From positions 1 through 38,008 of the forward strand of contig CAIWKE010000001.1 in assembly GCA_903913215.1 (NCBI GenBank): DNA of 38,008 bases, written 5' to 3'. The notes under the pieces were generated by a model, which was not told the DNA's origin, did no database searches, and worked only from the letters and a program-made list of their open reading frames with translations. The stretch is from an uncultured Holophagaceae bacterium. Its GTDB lineage: Bacteria > Acidobacteriota > Holophagae > Holophagales > Holophagaceae. Within the stretch, counting starts at the first letter, position 1; the number at the start of each line of letters is the position of its first letter. Positions 24,131 through 31,077 of the stretch are shown piece by piece. The position numbers were made by a program, and so were the translations under genes.

Positions 24131-25941
24131 GCGACCTGCAAGGACTGCCCTTTGAAGACAGTCGGCGCCTGACGGGTCCAAATCTCTGGTTCGGCTCCTG
24201 TGGTGCATCGCTGGAAGCCCTCCTTCCCGGGGCTCACAGGGAGCAGGCCCGTCTCCGCTGGATGTCCCTGGTCCGGGCCCTGTGCCAGCGCCTCGGTTGG
24301 GTCGACGGCCCCCTGTGTGCCCGGGTCCACGCCAAGGGTGCCACCCTGGCCTTCGCTGCACCGGAAGACCAGCTCTTTACGGCGACGGAACTCAACGAAT
24401 GGGCCTGGCAACAGGCTCTGGAGGAGACCCAGGCGCAACCTGCGGCGGCTCCCTGGCCAAGGCTCTACGCCCCCGGACATCCGGTTGTGGGGGACGAGCG
24501 CTCGGCCGCCGCGACCCTTCTTGCCTTAGCGGTTGCGGAGGCCAGACCTGAGCTCATGGCACTCCTCCAGGAGGCCCGGCTTCGCCACCTTCCCGCCTAC
24601 CTTGATGAGGACCTGCTCTCCCTGGGGGCTGGCTGCGGCCATGAAGCTTGGCCGGTGGATGCCCTGCCGAGTCTGGTGGAGGTTCCCTGGGAGCGCCTGC
24701 ATGGCATTCCGACGGCCCTGGTGACTGGGTCCAACGGCAAGACTACGACGACTCGCCTGCTGGCCGCCATGGTTGCAGCCCAGGGGTTATCCGCCGGCTA
24801 CACCTGCACCGATGGCATCTGCATCCAGGGGGAGCTCCTCGAGACCGGTGATTTCTCCGGCCCCATGGGGGCTCGGGCCGTGCTCCGCGACCGGCGGGTG
24901 GAGGTCGCCATCCTGGAGACCGCCCGGGGGGGGCTCCTCCGGCGGGGTCTGGCGGTGGCTCAAGCCGAGGTGGCGGTGGTGACCAATGTGAGCGCGGATC
25001 ACTTCGGCGAGTACGGCGTCCATACCCTTGAGGACCTGACGGCCGTGAAGCTCGTGGTCGCGCAGGCCGTGACTGAGGGGGGCCTGCTCGTCCTCAATGC
25101 CGATGACGACCAGCTTGCCGCTATGGGCCCGCTCCAGACCGGTGCCCTCGGCTGGTTCTCCCTGAAGGATGACCACCCGCTCCTCCTGGGCCATCGTCGC
25201 CTCGGCGGGGCGACCTGCGGCCTCCGGGAAGGGCATCTCCACCTCTTCTGGCAGGGTGAGCACCACGAGCTTGGCGAGGTGGCCGCCATGCCCCTGAGCA
25301 TGGAGGGCCGGGCGGCCTATAACGTCTCGAACCTGGCTGGTGCAGCGCTGGCTGCGCGGGCGCTGGGGGTCCCCCCCCCAGTCATCGCCAATGTCCTCCG
25401 CAGCTTCGGCTCCGCGCCCGGCGACAACCCCGGACGGCTGGAGGCCTGGGCGGTCGGCGGCATCCGGGTCTACCTGGACTATGCCCACAACCCCGAGGGC
25501 CTTCAGGGGCTCCTGGACGTGGCGGTCGGCGGGGGCAGGCCCGCCCGCCTCGGCCTGCTTCTCGGCCAGGCGGGGAACCGGGAGGATGTCGCCATCCGCG
25601 AGCTGGCTGCCACGGCTGCACGTCAGGCTCCGGATCTTGTGATACTAAAGGATATGGACGGTTATCTTCGGGGGCGGGAACCCGGTGAGGTGCCGGACAT
25701 CCTCCGGGCGGAGCTCATTGGCTGCGGCCTCCCGGGTGAACACCTACGGACGATCCTCTCCGAGGAGGCGGCGGTACTTGCCCTCCTGGAGTGGGCGAGG
25801 CCCGGAGATCTGCTGGTGCTGCCCGTTCATGGGTCCAGGGCCAAGGAGACCACCCGGTCCTGGCTGGATCAGCTCGCGGCCGAGGGCTGGCGAGCGGGAG
25901 ACCCGGTCGCCTTCATACCCGGGACTGACGAGGCGGGCTGA
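24127..25941 (+). CDS. Cyanophycin synthetase-like Mur ligase without ATP-grasp domain
   Basis: The product (604 residues) starts at TTG 24127, overlapping the cphA stop by TTGA. Residues about 185-600 match the Mur ligase half of CphA: P-loop GSNGKTTTTRLLA (K205), YTCTDGICIQGE, LETARGGLLRRGLAV, NVSADHFGEYG, and DYAHNPEGLQGLLD. The first ~185 residues open with SRRLTGPNLWF, like the CphA N-terminal domain, but the ATP-grasp domain that extends the aspartate backbone is missing. By analogy with CphA, the Mur half joins an amino acid to a carboxylate side chain. It is therefore not a CphA2-type enzyme, which needs the ATP-grasp site. It may decorate cyanophycin or act with CphA. Tight coupling to cphA is clear; the reaction is inference. 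Confidence 0.85.
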   Translation: MSDLQGLPFEDSRRLTGPNLWFGSCGASLEALLPGAHREQARLRWMSLVRALCQRLGWVDGPLCARVHAKGATLAFAAPEDQLFTATELNEWAWQQALEETQAQPAAAPWPRLYAPGHPVVGDERSAAATLLALAVAEARPELMALLQEARLRHLPAYLDEDLLSLGAGCGHEAWPVDALPSLVEVPWERLHGIPTALVTGSNGKTTTTRLLAAMVAAQGLSAGYTCTDGICIQGELLETGDFSGPMGARAVLRDRRVEVAILETARGGLLRRGLAVAQAEVAVVTNVSADHFGEYGVHTLEDLTAVKLVVAQAVTEGGLLVLNADDDQLAAMGPLQTGALGWFSLKDDHPLLLGHRRLGGATCGLREGHLHLFWQGEHHELGEVAAMPLSMEGRAAYNVSNLAGAALAARALGVPPPVIANVLRSFGSAPGDNPGRLEAWAVGGIRVYLDYAHNPEGLQGLLDVAVGGGRPARLGLLLGQAGNREDVAIRELAATAARQAPDLVILKDMDGYLRGREPGEVPDILRAELIGCGLPGEHLRTILSEEAAVLALLEWARPGDLLVLPVHGSRAKETTRSWLDQLAAEGWRAGDPVAFIPGTDEAG

Positions 25942-26163
25942 GCGTTCCTGGCCACAGGTAGCGGCGTCCAAACCAGCCTCACCCTTGAACGGGGCTTGCG
26001 AGGCCAGGATGAGGGCAGAATAAAAACTCTTCTTGGAACCTTTGCCCCTTGGCGCGGCATCCAAGGGTCATGGTAGAACTGAAGCACCCCACGGCCTGGT
26101 ACGGCCCCGGGGCCCGCGTGGAGGGCATGGCGCCTGACCGCAAAGTTCTGAAAGGTTGGTTCC

Positions 26164-27690
26164 ATGGAAGTCCGCAAGTCCCTGGTGGTCAATTCGACCC
26201 CTCTGGAGACGCGCATCGCCCTGCTTGAGAACGGTCAGCTCTGTGAACTGTTTCTTGAACGGTCGATGAACAAAAGCCAGGTGGGGGATGTCTATAAAGG
26301 CCGTGTGGCCAAGCTGTTGCCGGGCATGCAGAGTGCCTTCGTCAACATCGGAGGGGTCAAGGACGGGTTCCTTTACCTGGATGACCCCGTGGCCCAGCGC
26401 ATGGGGGCTGACCTTTCCGCCGAAGAGGATGGCGAGGAGGTCTCCGAGGATCTGCCGCCGCCACCGCCACCCCTGCCCCCCCTGAAAGAGGGCGAGGAGA
26501 CCCTGGTCCAGGTGGTGAAGGATCCCATCGGCTCCAAGGGGCCCCGCCTCTCCCGGCACCTGAGCTTCCCGGGCCGCTTTTTGGTCTTCATGCCCGGCAT
26601 TGACCACATCGGCATCTCCCGCAAGATCACGGACCCCGCCGAGCGGGACCGCCTCCGGGAACTGATCCGCAGCCATGCCCTGCCCGGCGAGGGCTACATC
26701 GTCCGCACCGCCGCCATCGGGGAGAAGGACGAGGACCTGGTGGGTGACGTGGCCTTCCTGCGCCAGATGTGGCAGGAGATCGAGGCCAAGGCCACCACCG
26801 TGCCCGCCCCGGGTCTGGTCTGGCAGGACCTGCGCCTGCTCCAGAAGGTCCTCCGCGACATCTTCCGGGAGGAGGTCTCCACCTTCTGGGTGGATGACGC
26901 CCAGGCTCATAGCGAAGTCCTGGCCTTCCTGGAGAAGCTCCATCCCGAGTGGGCCAACCGGGTCAAGCGGTTCACCTCGGACCTGCCCATCTTCGACGCC
27001 TTCGGCATCGAGGCTGAGATTGACTCGGCCCGCCAGCCCAAGGTCTTCCTTCGGCACGGTGGCTCCATCGTGCTGAACCAGACCGAAGCCCTGGTCAGCG
27101 TGGATGTGAACACCGGCAAGTTCGTGGGGAAGAAGGATCTCGAGGAGACCGTCTACCTCACCAACCTAGAGGCGATCCCCGAGATCGTGCGCCAGCTGCG
27201 GCTGCGCAATCTGGGTGGCATCGTGGTCATCGACTTCATTGATATGGTGGAGGCGGCCCACCGTGACGAGGTCCTGGCCCGGCTTCAGGAGGAGCTACGC
27301 CGCGACCGTAACCACGCCCGAGCCGGGGGCATCTCCGAATTCGGCCTGGTGGAACTCACCCGCAAGCGCACGGGTCCATCCCTAGAACGGCAGCTCACCC
27401 AGCCCTGCCCCGCCTGCAACGGCGTGGGCCGCGCCCAGAGCCCCGAGACCTCCCTGCTCAAGGCCTACCGCGAGCTCGTGCGCCTGGGCGAGCGCCTGCG
27501 CGGTGCCGAGGTGCGCCTGACCCTGCACCCAGAGCTTTCCGCCGGCCTCAACCAGGAAGCCCGTGAAGGCCTCATGCAACTGGCCCGCCTCCTGGGTGCC
27601 CGCGTGTCGTGGATCGAGCGGGCTGACACCCCGCGCCAAGCCGTGGTCATGGATCTGCAGCTACCGGGGCAGGACAGCGCCAGTGCCTAG
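26164..27690 (+). CDS. rng: Ribonuclease G (RNase E/G family)
   Basis: RNase G is an endoribonuclease that matures 16S rRNA 5' ends and decays mRNA in the cytosol. The product (508 residues; family about 490) has an S1 domain (about 37-135; GDVYKGRVAKLLPGMQSAFV), an RNase H-like and DNase I-like catalytic region with metal-binding D314 (SVDVNTGK) and D357 (VIDFIDM), and the Zn-link CPACNG. The S1 domain carries an insert of about 30 residues, acidic then almost pure proline (PPPPPPLPPL, about 99-108), not usual in the family. It lacks the long C-terminal scaffold of RNase E. ATG 26164 is preceded by AAAGG. The hairpin at 27692-27739 follows the stop directly. Confidence 0.93.
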   Translation: MEVRKSLVVNSTPLETRIALLENGQLCELFLERSMNKSQVGDVYKGRVAKLLPGMQSAFVNIGGVKDGFLYLDDPVAQRMGADLSAEEDGEEVSEDLPPPPPPLPPLKEGEETLVQVVKDPIGSKGPRLSRHLSFPGRFLVFMPGIDHIGISRKITDPAERDRLRELIRSHALPGEGYIVRTAAIGEKDEDLVGDVAFLRQMWQEIEAKATTVPAPGLVWQDLRLLQKVLRDIFREEVSTFWVDDAQAHSEVLAFLEKLHPEWANRVKRFTSDLPIFDAFGIEAEIDSARQPKVFLRHGGSIVLNQTEALVSVDVNTGKFVGKKDLEETVYLTNLEAIPEIVRQLRLRNLGGIVVIDFIDMVEAAHRDEVLARLQEELRRDRNHARAGGISEFGLVELTRKRTGPSLERQLTQPCPACNGVGRAQSPETSLLKAYRELVRLGERLRGAEVRLTLHPELSAGLNQEAREGLMQLARLLGARVSWIERADTPRQAVVMDLQLPGQDSASA

Positions 27691-27691
27691 G

Positions 27692-27739
27692 TGAAGTAAG
27701 ATCCTCACCCCCAGAAAGGGCTGTGAGGATGCTACTTCA
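27692..27739. terminator. Hairpin between rng and the decayed accessory ORFs
   Basis: TGAAGTA (27692-27698) pairs with TACTTCA (27733-27739), and ATCCTCAC (27701-27708) with GTGAGGAT (27723-27730), with a small AG/GC internal loop: 15 bp in all. It starts one nt after the rng stop and also lies at the 3' end of the convergent minus-strand ORFs, so it could terminate from both sides. No long T run is seen. Confidence 0.6.
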
Positions 27740-27839
27740 GCGAGGGGAGGGTGATTTCGACACCATCCTCGAATAATTCTCTGCCCGCTGCGCGACTCTA
27801 GACCGCGATCAGATCGTTGATTGTCAGGCCATTTTTCAT
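27732..27839 (-). pseudogene. Small ORF remnant interrupted by TAG
   Basis: ATG 27839 has a good GGAGG site eight nt upstream and reads MKNGLTINDLIAV, then TAG at 27798-27800, then SRAAGRELFEDGVEITLPSL in the same frame to a stop at 27732. The good start with an in-frame stop suggests a decayed small gene. Its ATG overlaps the stop of the preceding Fic-like fragment (ATGA). No family is recognised. Confidence 0.3.
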
Positions 27840-27990
27840 TGGGATTTCCTCCAAGCAATTACTTGCCCCCCGCTGGAGTCGGCGATGGACTGCGGCCTTT
27901 GCGGCGTTTTGTCGATTTCTACCCCCTCAATGGCAGAGGTTGCCACGGTCTCCTCGGCGATCAGATTGGATCTGCCGCCCGATGAACGCC
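27836..27990 (-). pseudogene. Fragment resembling the N-terminal motif of Fic family proteins
   Basis: The minus strand encodes SNLIAEETVATSAIEGVEID, close to the EE..ATSAIEGE.L motif found ahead of the Fic domain in DUF4172/Fic_N proteins (the inhibitory-helix region). The frame opens only after a stop near 27991 and ends 31 codons past the motif; no HPFxxGNGR catalytic motif follows. It is a remnant or a chance match to a short motif. Confidence 0.4.
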
Positions 27991-28063
27991 TTAAGCTCGG
28001 AACACTGTCGCTGAAACCACTCCAGGTAATCCGTGGTCGGCATCCGGTCGCTCACTTGGTCCT

Positions 28064-28225
28064 CTAGATCTTGTTCCGCTTTCGGTGGCCTTGCCGGGCA
28101 TGCTCGGTCGCATTCTCGTTCCGATGCCACTCGCAATATGAGCACTTTGCCCGCAGTTGCTTGTACCGCCTACGTTAGACCGCAAGGTTCTCCATTGCGT
28201 CCAGTTCCCCCTTCGGCCTGCTCAC
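28064..28225 (-). pseudogene. Small C2H2-zinc-finger-like ORF interrupted by TAA
   Basis: GTG 28225, with GAGG five nt upstream, reads SRPKGELDAMENLAV, then TAA at 28175-28177. The same frame continues RRRYKQLRAKCSYCEWHRN and ends 28064; the Cys/His spacing (C-x2-C-x10-H-x4-H) is zinc-finger-like. It starts 35 bp after the 310-residue gene. It looks like a third, decayed member of that operon. Confidence 0.35.
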
Positions 28226-28259
28226 TTCTTCCTCTTCTTCTTCTTCGACCTCGGCCCAA

Positions 28260-29192
28260 CTACTGCTGATGGAAACCAGCACCAAGAACACTACTCACCA
28301 CATCCAATGCTTGGCCAGAGGCCTCCGCAACGGCTCGGACCAGTTCATCTCCTTCAAAATATTGCGCAAAACGTTGTGCGCATTCACGAACGAGGGTCAG
28401 GACTTCCAGCGAATACTCCTTCCGGGTTCGAAAGTCAGCAACAAGTCGATCAGTTACCATCGGGTGCATTCCTCGGGTCAAAGCAAAGCGGGACTTGATC
28501 TCCTCATCAGAAATTCCCTGCGCAATGAAGTTGCGAATCGCTACCTCTGCCTCTTGGCGATTAACCATGACCTGATTGAGACGAGGGGTCGGCTGAAAGG
28601 GCTTGGTCTGAAACCGTTCGCTATGCTGCAGACCGACAATAGCCTCTTCGAGAGTCATCCCGATGAAGGGGTTGGTCCAGATGCGGTGACCAACCTCTGA
28701 GTAGACCTCCATAACGATCGGTTCTGAGATCGACCAAGGGCTGGTGGTGGTGAAGAATCGGACTCGCCCAAGGGCAATAACCTTCACAGGCTTGTACATG
28801 ATCGTTGCCAACAACTCGCGCGCCACGTGCAGTTCGTAGCTGGGAGTGTCCAAGCCCTCTCCAAGCGGCACGATCAGTGGGACACCGAGTTTCTCGTCTC
28901 GAAGCCGCGTTGGGTAGACCATGGTCGCCGACCCGACCGGATTGCGCACTTTCTGGATGAGCTGGAGAAACCGCAGGGCAGGCTGGTTCGCCTTGGCGCC
29001 AAGATAGACCTGCCAGGTTGGCAGTTCGATGGGTTTCCTAGTGATGGCATCCTGGGTATCAGGGCTGGTGCCGGTGCCCTTAGGAATGCCTTGGCCGGGA
29101 TGCAACTCTCCGAATCCGGTATAGATAGTTGCTCCCTCGATAAGCGCAGGTAGCACCACGTTGCTCAGTCGCTCAGTCCAGTCCACTTGCAT
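28260..29192 (-). CDS. Unknown protein of the XRE-regulated accessory module
   Basis: I do not recognise this 310-residue protein. I chose ATG 29192 because GGAG lies five nt before it; ATG 29216 would add eight residues without a ribosome site. The N-terminal ~190 residues look mixed alpha/beta (GVPLIVPLGEGLDTPSYELH, VKVIALGRVRFFTT). The C-terminal third looks helical (EAEVAIRNFIAQGISDEEI, RECAQRFAQYFEGDELVRAV). No signal peptide, membrane segment or catalytic motif is evident. It follows the 75-residue Cys-rich gene in the same direction with a 126-bp gap holding a TTGCGCAA palindrome. GC content is lower than in the flanking core genes. Confidence 0.65.
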   Translation of the reverse strand: MQVDWTERLSNVVLPALIEGATIYTGFGELHPGQGIPKGTGTSPDTQDAITRKPIELPTWQVYLGAKANQPALRFLQLIQKVRNPVGSATMVYPTRLRDEKLGVPLIVPLGEGLDTPSYELHVARELLATIMYKPVKVIALGRVRFFTTTSPWSISEPIVMEVYSEVGHRIWTNPFIGMTLEEAIVGLQHSERFQTKPFQPTPRLNQVMVNRQEAEVAIRNFIAQGISDEEIKSRFALTRGMHPMVTDRLVADFRTRKEYSLEVLTLVRECAQRFAQYFEGDELVRAVAEASGQALDVVSSVLGAGFHQQ

Positions 29193-29233
29193 GTTTTCTC
29201 CGATGAAACCTGCCATGGGCAGTGGCCCATGCG

Positions 29234-29247
29234 CCTATTGCGCAAAG
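29234..29247. promoter_or_regulatory. CCTATTGCGCAAAG site upstream of the 310-residue gene
   Basis: This 14-mer, with the palindrome TTGCGCAA at 29238-29245, lies 42 bp upstream of the start at 29192. The identical 14-mer recurs at 29958-29971. It may be an operator. Confidence 0.4.
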
Positions 29248-29318
29248 TTGCTGGGCTGGGGCCCCAAGCACCCTGCTAGATGCTTGGGGACAGTTCTAGT
29301 GGCTTCCCGCTCGATCGA

Positions 29319-29546
29319 TCAGGTGTGGGCCGGGGAGCGCTCGCGGCTTACCGGCACGACAGAAATTCCCGTCTCGGGCGAAGTGCTCAACCACTCCCCG
29401 CGGGCCGAAAAGCCGAGCGCTTCCCCCGAACTGGGGCAAAGGAAGTAGAGCGGTTCTCGGGGAGCAGGCTTGGCTAGCCCTTCTAGCGCGAAGACGTGTT
29501 CCGATTGGCAGCCACACCAACAGGGTTCAGGTCCGTTGTAGTGCAT
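29319..29546 (-). CDS. Small Cys-rich protein divergent from the XRE regulator
   Basis: ATG 29546 has a near-perfect AAGGAGG ribosome site five nt upstream, which makes this 75-residue gene convincing. The N-terminus carries PCWCGCQS (C9, C11, C13) and a fourth Cys at 37 (FLCPSSGEAL), so a small metal-binding fold is possible. Nothing else is recognised. It shares a symmetric promoter/operator with the XRE gene and precedes the 310-residue gene in the same direction. Confidence 0.65.
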   Translation of the reverse strand: MHYNGPEPCWCGCQSEHVFALEGLAKPAPREPLYFLCPSSGEALGFSARGEWLSTSPETGISVVPVSRERSPAHT

Positions 29547-29577
29547 CTCTTCCTCCTTGGGTTGATTACCCGTTGGC

Positions 29578-29608
29578 TTCAGAATAGTCTATTTTGGACT
29601 ATTCTGAA
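29578..29608. promoter_or_regulatory. Symmetric divergent promoter/operator
   Basis: TTCAGAATAGTC (29578-29589) and GACTATTCTGAA (29597-29608) form a perfect 12-bp inverted repeat with a 7-nt spacer. By symmetry both strands read TTCAGA, 16 nt, TATTCT, so weak -35/-10 pairs for the XRE gene (start 29646) and the Cys-rich gene (start 29546) lie exactly on the repeat. Another AGAATAG follows at 29610. Binding by the XRE protein would block both promoters; that is inference. Confidence 0.65.
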
Positions 29609-29645
29609 ATAGAATAGAAAGTGACCCCTGGAATGGCTGGGGTCG

Positions 29646-29933
29646 ATGGAAAAATCAAAATTCAGCGGCGAGTACGAATTGCTCATCACCCTTCTCCGGG
29701 ATGTTCGGAAGAGATCCGGCACTACCCAGGCGCAGATCGCGGATCGGCTAGGGTGGACCCAGAGCGTCATCTCCAAGTGCGAGCGTGGAGAGCGAAGACT
29801 GGACGCAATCGAGTTAAGGCGTTGGGTTCTAGAACTTGGACTTTCCTTCTCAGACTTTCTCCAGGAATACGAAGGCATCCTAGATAAGAGTCAACCAGTC
29901 GTCAGCACCCTAGACGGACCCAGGAAAGATTGA
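29646..29933 (+). CDS. XRE-family HTH regulator
   Basis: The product (95 residues) is a single HTH_3 (Cro/C1-type) domain: LLITLLRDVRKRSGTTQAQI, ADRLGWTQSVISKCERGERR, LDAIELRRWVLELGLSFSDF (about residues 12-72), then a short tail. Such proteins repress their own and adjacent genes. It is divergent from the Cys-rich/310-residue genes, and the 31-bp inverted repeat between them is the natural operator. TTGCGCAA sites occur before the 310-residue gene and just after its own stop. The start ATG 29646 has only a weak GGGG upstream. It could also be an antitoxin, but no toxin-like gene is recognised beside it. Confidence 0.85.
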   Translation: MEKSKFSGEYELLITLLRDVRKRSGTTQAQIADRLGWTQSVISKCERGERRLDAIELRRWVLELGLSFSDFLQEYEGILDKSQPVVSTLDGPRKD

Positions 29934-29957
29934 CTTCCTCCCCAACTGAAAGGTCAT

Positions 29958-29980
29958 CCTATTGCGCAAAGATTGCGCAA
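29958..29980. promoter_or_regulatory. Tandem TTGCGCAA palindromes 3' of the XRE gene
   Basis: ATTGCGCAAAG is directly repeated at 29961-29971 and 29972-29982 (with G at the junction), placing two TTGCGCAA palindromes 11 bp apart, about one helical turn. That spacing favours cooperative protein binding. They lie between the XRE gene and repeat copy 2. Confidence 0.45.
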
Positions 29981-30039
29981 AGAGACCGTCTCACCAGAGA
30001 CTCTGCTGCACCTGGGATTCACACTAGGTTCAACCCCAA

Positions 30040-30190
30040 CTGCGGAGAGCCGCCGGGGCTATGGCCAGCCTGCGGATTGCCAGGTGGCAACAGGCCGATG
30101 ACCTGCCCTCAGGGTCCTCATCCTGACCACAGCCCACTTGGAAAACGCTTCGCGTTTCCCACACCTCACCGCAGAAAGCGATCAGTAGCA
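30040..30190 (+). repeat. 150-bp interspersed repeat, copy 2
   Basis: Full-length partner of 19240-19389 in the same orientation. The small hairpin TTGCC-AGGT-GGCAA matches TTGCC-TGGC-GGCAA of copy 1, and the 3' hairpin loop reads TTC here against TGC, with stems unchanged. It lies at the right edge of the second accessory patch, 167 bp from the HAD gene, as copy 1 lies near panD. Confidence 0.75.
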
Positions 30191-30356
30191 GGAAAATCAG
30201 CATTCCAAATCATACGGAATGGCACCACTCCCAGATAAGGCATGGTGGAACAGCATCCCAATTGGCAAGCAGAGCCATGCGACCGTAGGTCTTCGGCCTA
30301 GTTACGTGCCTAGTCGGCCCATTTTCACGGGAGAAACAACGCCGAAAGCCGAGCGG

Positions 30357-31037
30357 TTACCCCAGGCAGGTCGGGCAGCGCATCCCATCCTGCAAGCCCT
30401 GGATAAGCTCAGGCAGGTAGCTCAGGTCACGGACCTCGTAGATCAGGGCATCGGCGTCATGCGAGGGCCTGGGTAGAGCCTCGCGGTTCACCCATATGGC
30501 CGTCCAGCCTGCTTCCAGAGCGCCTTCTACATCGTCCTTCCAGCTATCGCCCACCATGGCGAGGTTACCGGGGAAGAGGCCCAGCTTCCTCTCCATCGCC
30601 TCAAAGGCCGCTGGCTCAGGCTTGAGGGCTCCGATCTCGGCGCTCAGCATGCGAACCCTGATGCGCTCAGCGATGCCCAGGCGGTCAAGGAGTTCCAGGC
30701 CGAAGGTCTGGGTATTGGAGAGCAGGGCCACCCGGGCCAGGTCCCGCACTGCGGCCACGGCTTCCGGAGCCCCCTTGAAGCACTGAGCCTGGTCCCCGGC
30801 TTCCAGGAAGGCCAGGGCCATGGCTTCCACCTGGGCCTCATCCAACCCCACGGGCCCACGCCAGGCCTCCAGGAAGGCCTGCACCGAGGGATAGGGCCGG
30901 ATCATGCCGTCCCGCGCCAGACCGTCAACCCGCTCCACCTGATCGGGATGCAGCAAGTCCTTCATGCGCTGGAAGGGGCTTCCCGCCGGGCTGAAGACCA
31001 GCGTGTTCCAGAGATCGAAGACGACGGCGCGAATCAT
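30357..31037 (-). CDS. HAD-superfamily hydrolase
   Basis: The product (226 residues) has motif I FDLWNTLVF with nucleophile D8, motif II LLSNTQTFGLELL, motif III Lys in LKPEPAAFEAM, and motif IV MVGDSWKDDVEGALEAGW, so it is a HAD-IA enzyme with a helical cap (about 15-90). The second motif I Asp, usually the general acid, is Trp, as in several dehalogenase-like and phosphatase subgroups. The substrate cannot be named. ATG 31037 starts the conserved domain; longer in-frame starts upstream overlap the next gene. It is the last gene of queD-LEA2-HAD, 40 bp after the lipoprotein gene. Confidence 0.85.
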   Translation of the reverse strand: MIRAVVFDLWNTLVFSPAGSPFQRMKDLLHPDQVERVDGLARDGMIRPYPSVQAFLEAWRGPVGLDEAQVEAMALAFLEAGDQAQCFKGAPEAVAAVRDLARVALLSNTQTFGLELLDRLGIAERIRVRMLSAEIGALKPEPAAFEAMERKLGLFPGNLAMVGDSWKDDVEGALEAGWTAIWVNREALPRPSHDADALIYEVRDLSYLPELIQGLQDGMRCPTCLG

Positions 31038-31077
31038 GATGGGCTCTAGGCTGTGAACTGAAGGCTGTTGGTTCGTG

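Noticed and set aside
21233-24480. Long open frames antisense to cphA and the Mur ligase gene
   Set aside because: They are products of GC-rich codon bias opposite genes with clear domains, and have no recognisable motifs of their own. The same applies to long antisense frames over the MocR-type, kinase, panB-panC and pnp genes.
15266-28225. Stop-codon recoding as an explanation for small ORFs with internal stops
   Set aside because: The three cases use different stops (TGA, TAA, TAG) and all lie in accessory DNA, so ordinary decay explains them better. No recoding structure was seen.
28362-28369. A further TTGCGCAA palindrome
   Set aside because: It lies inside the 310-residue gene and encodes FAQ in a helical region, so it may be coding chance. 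I did not count it as a regulatory site.
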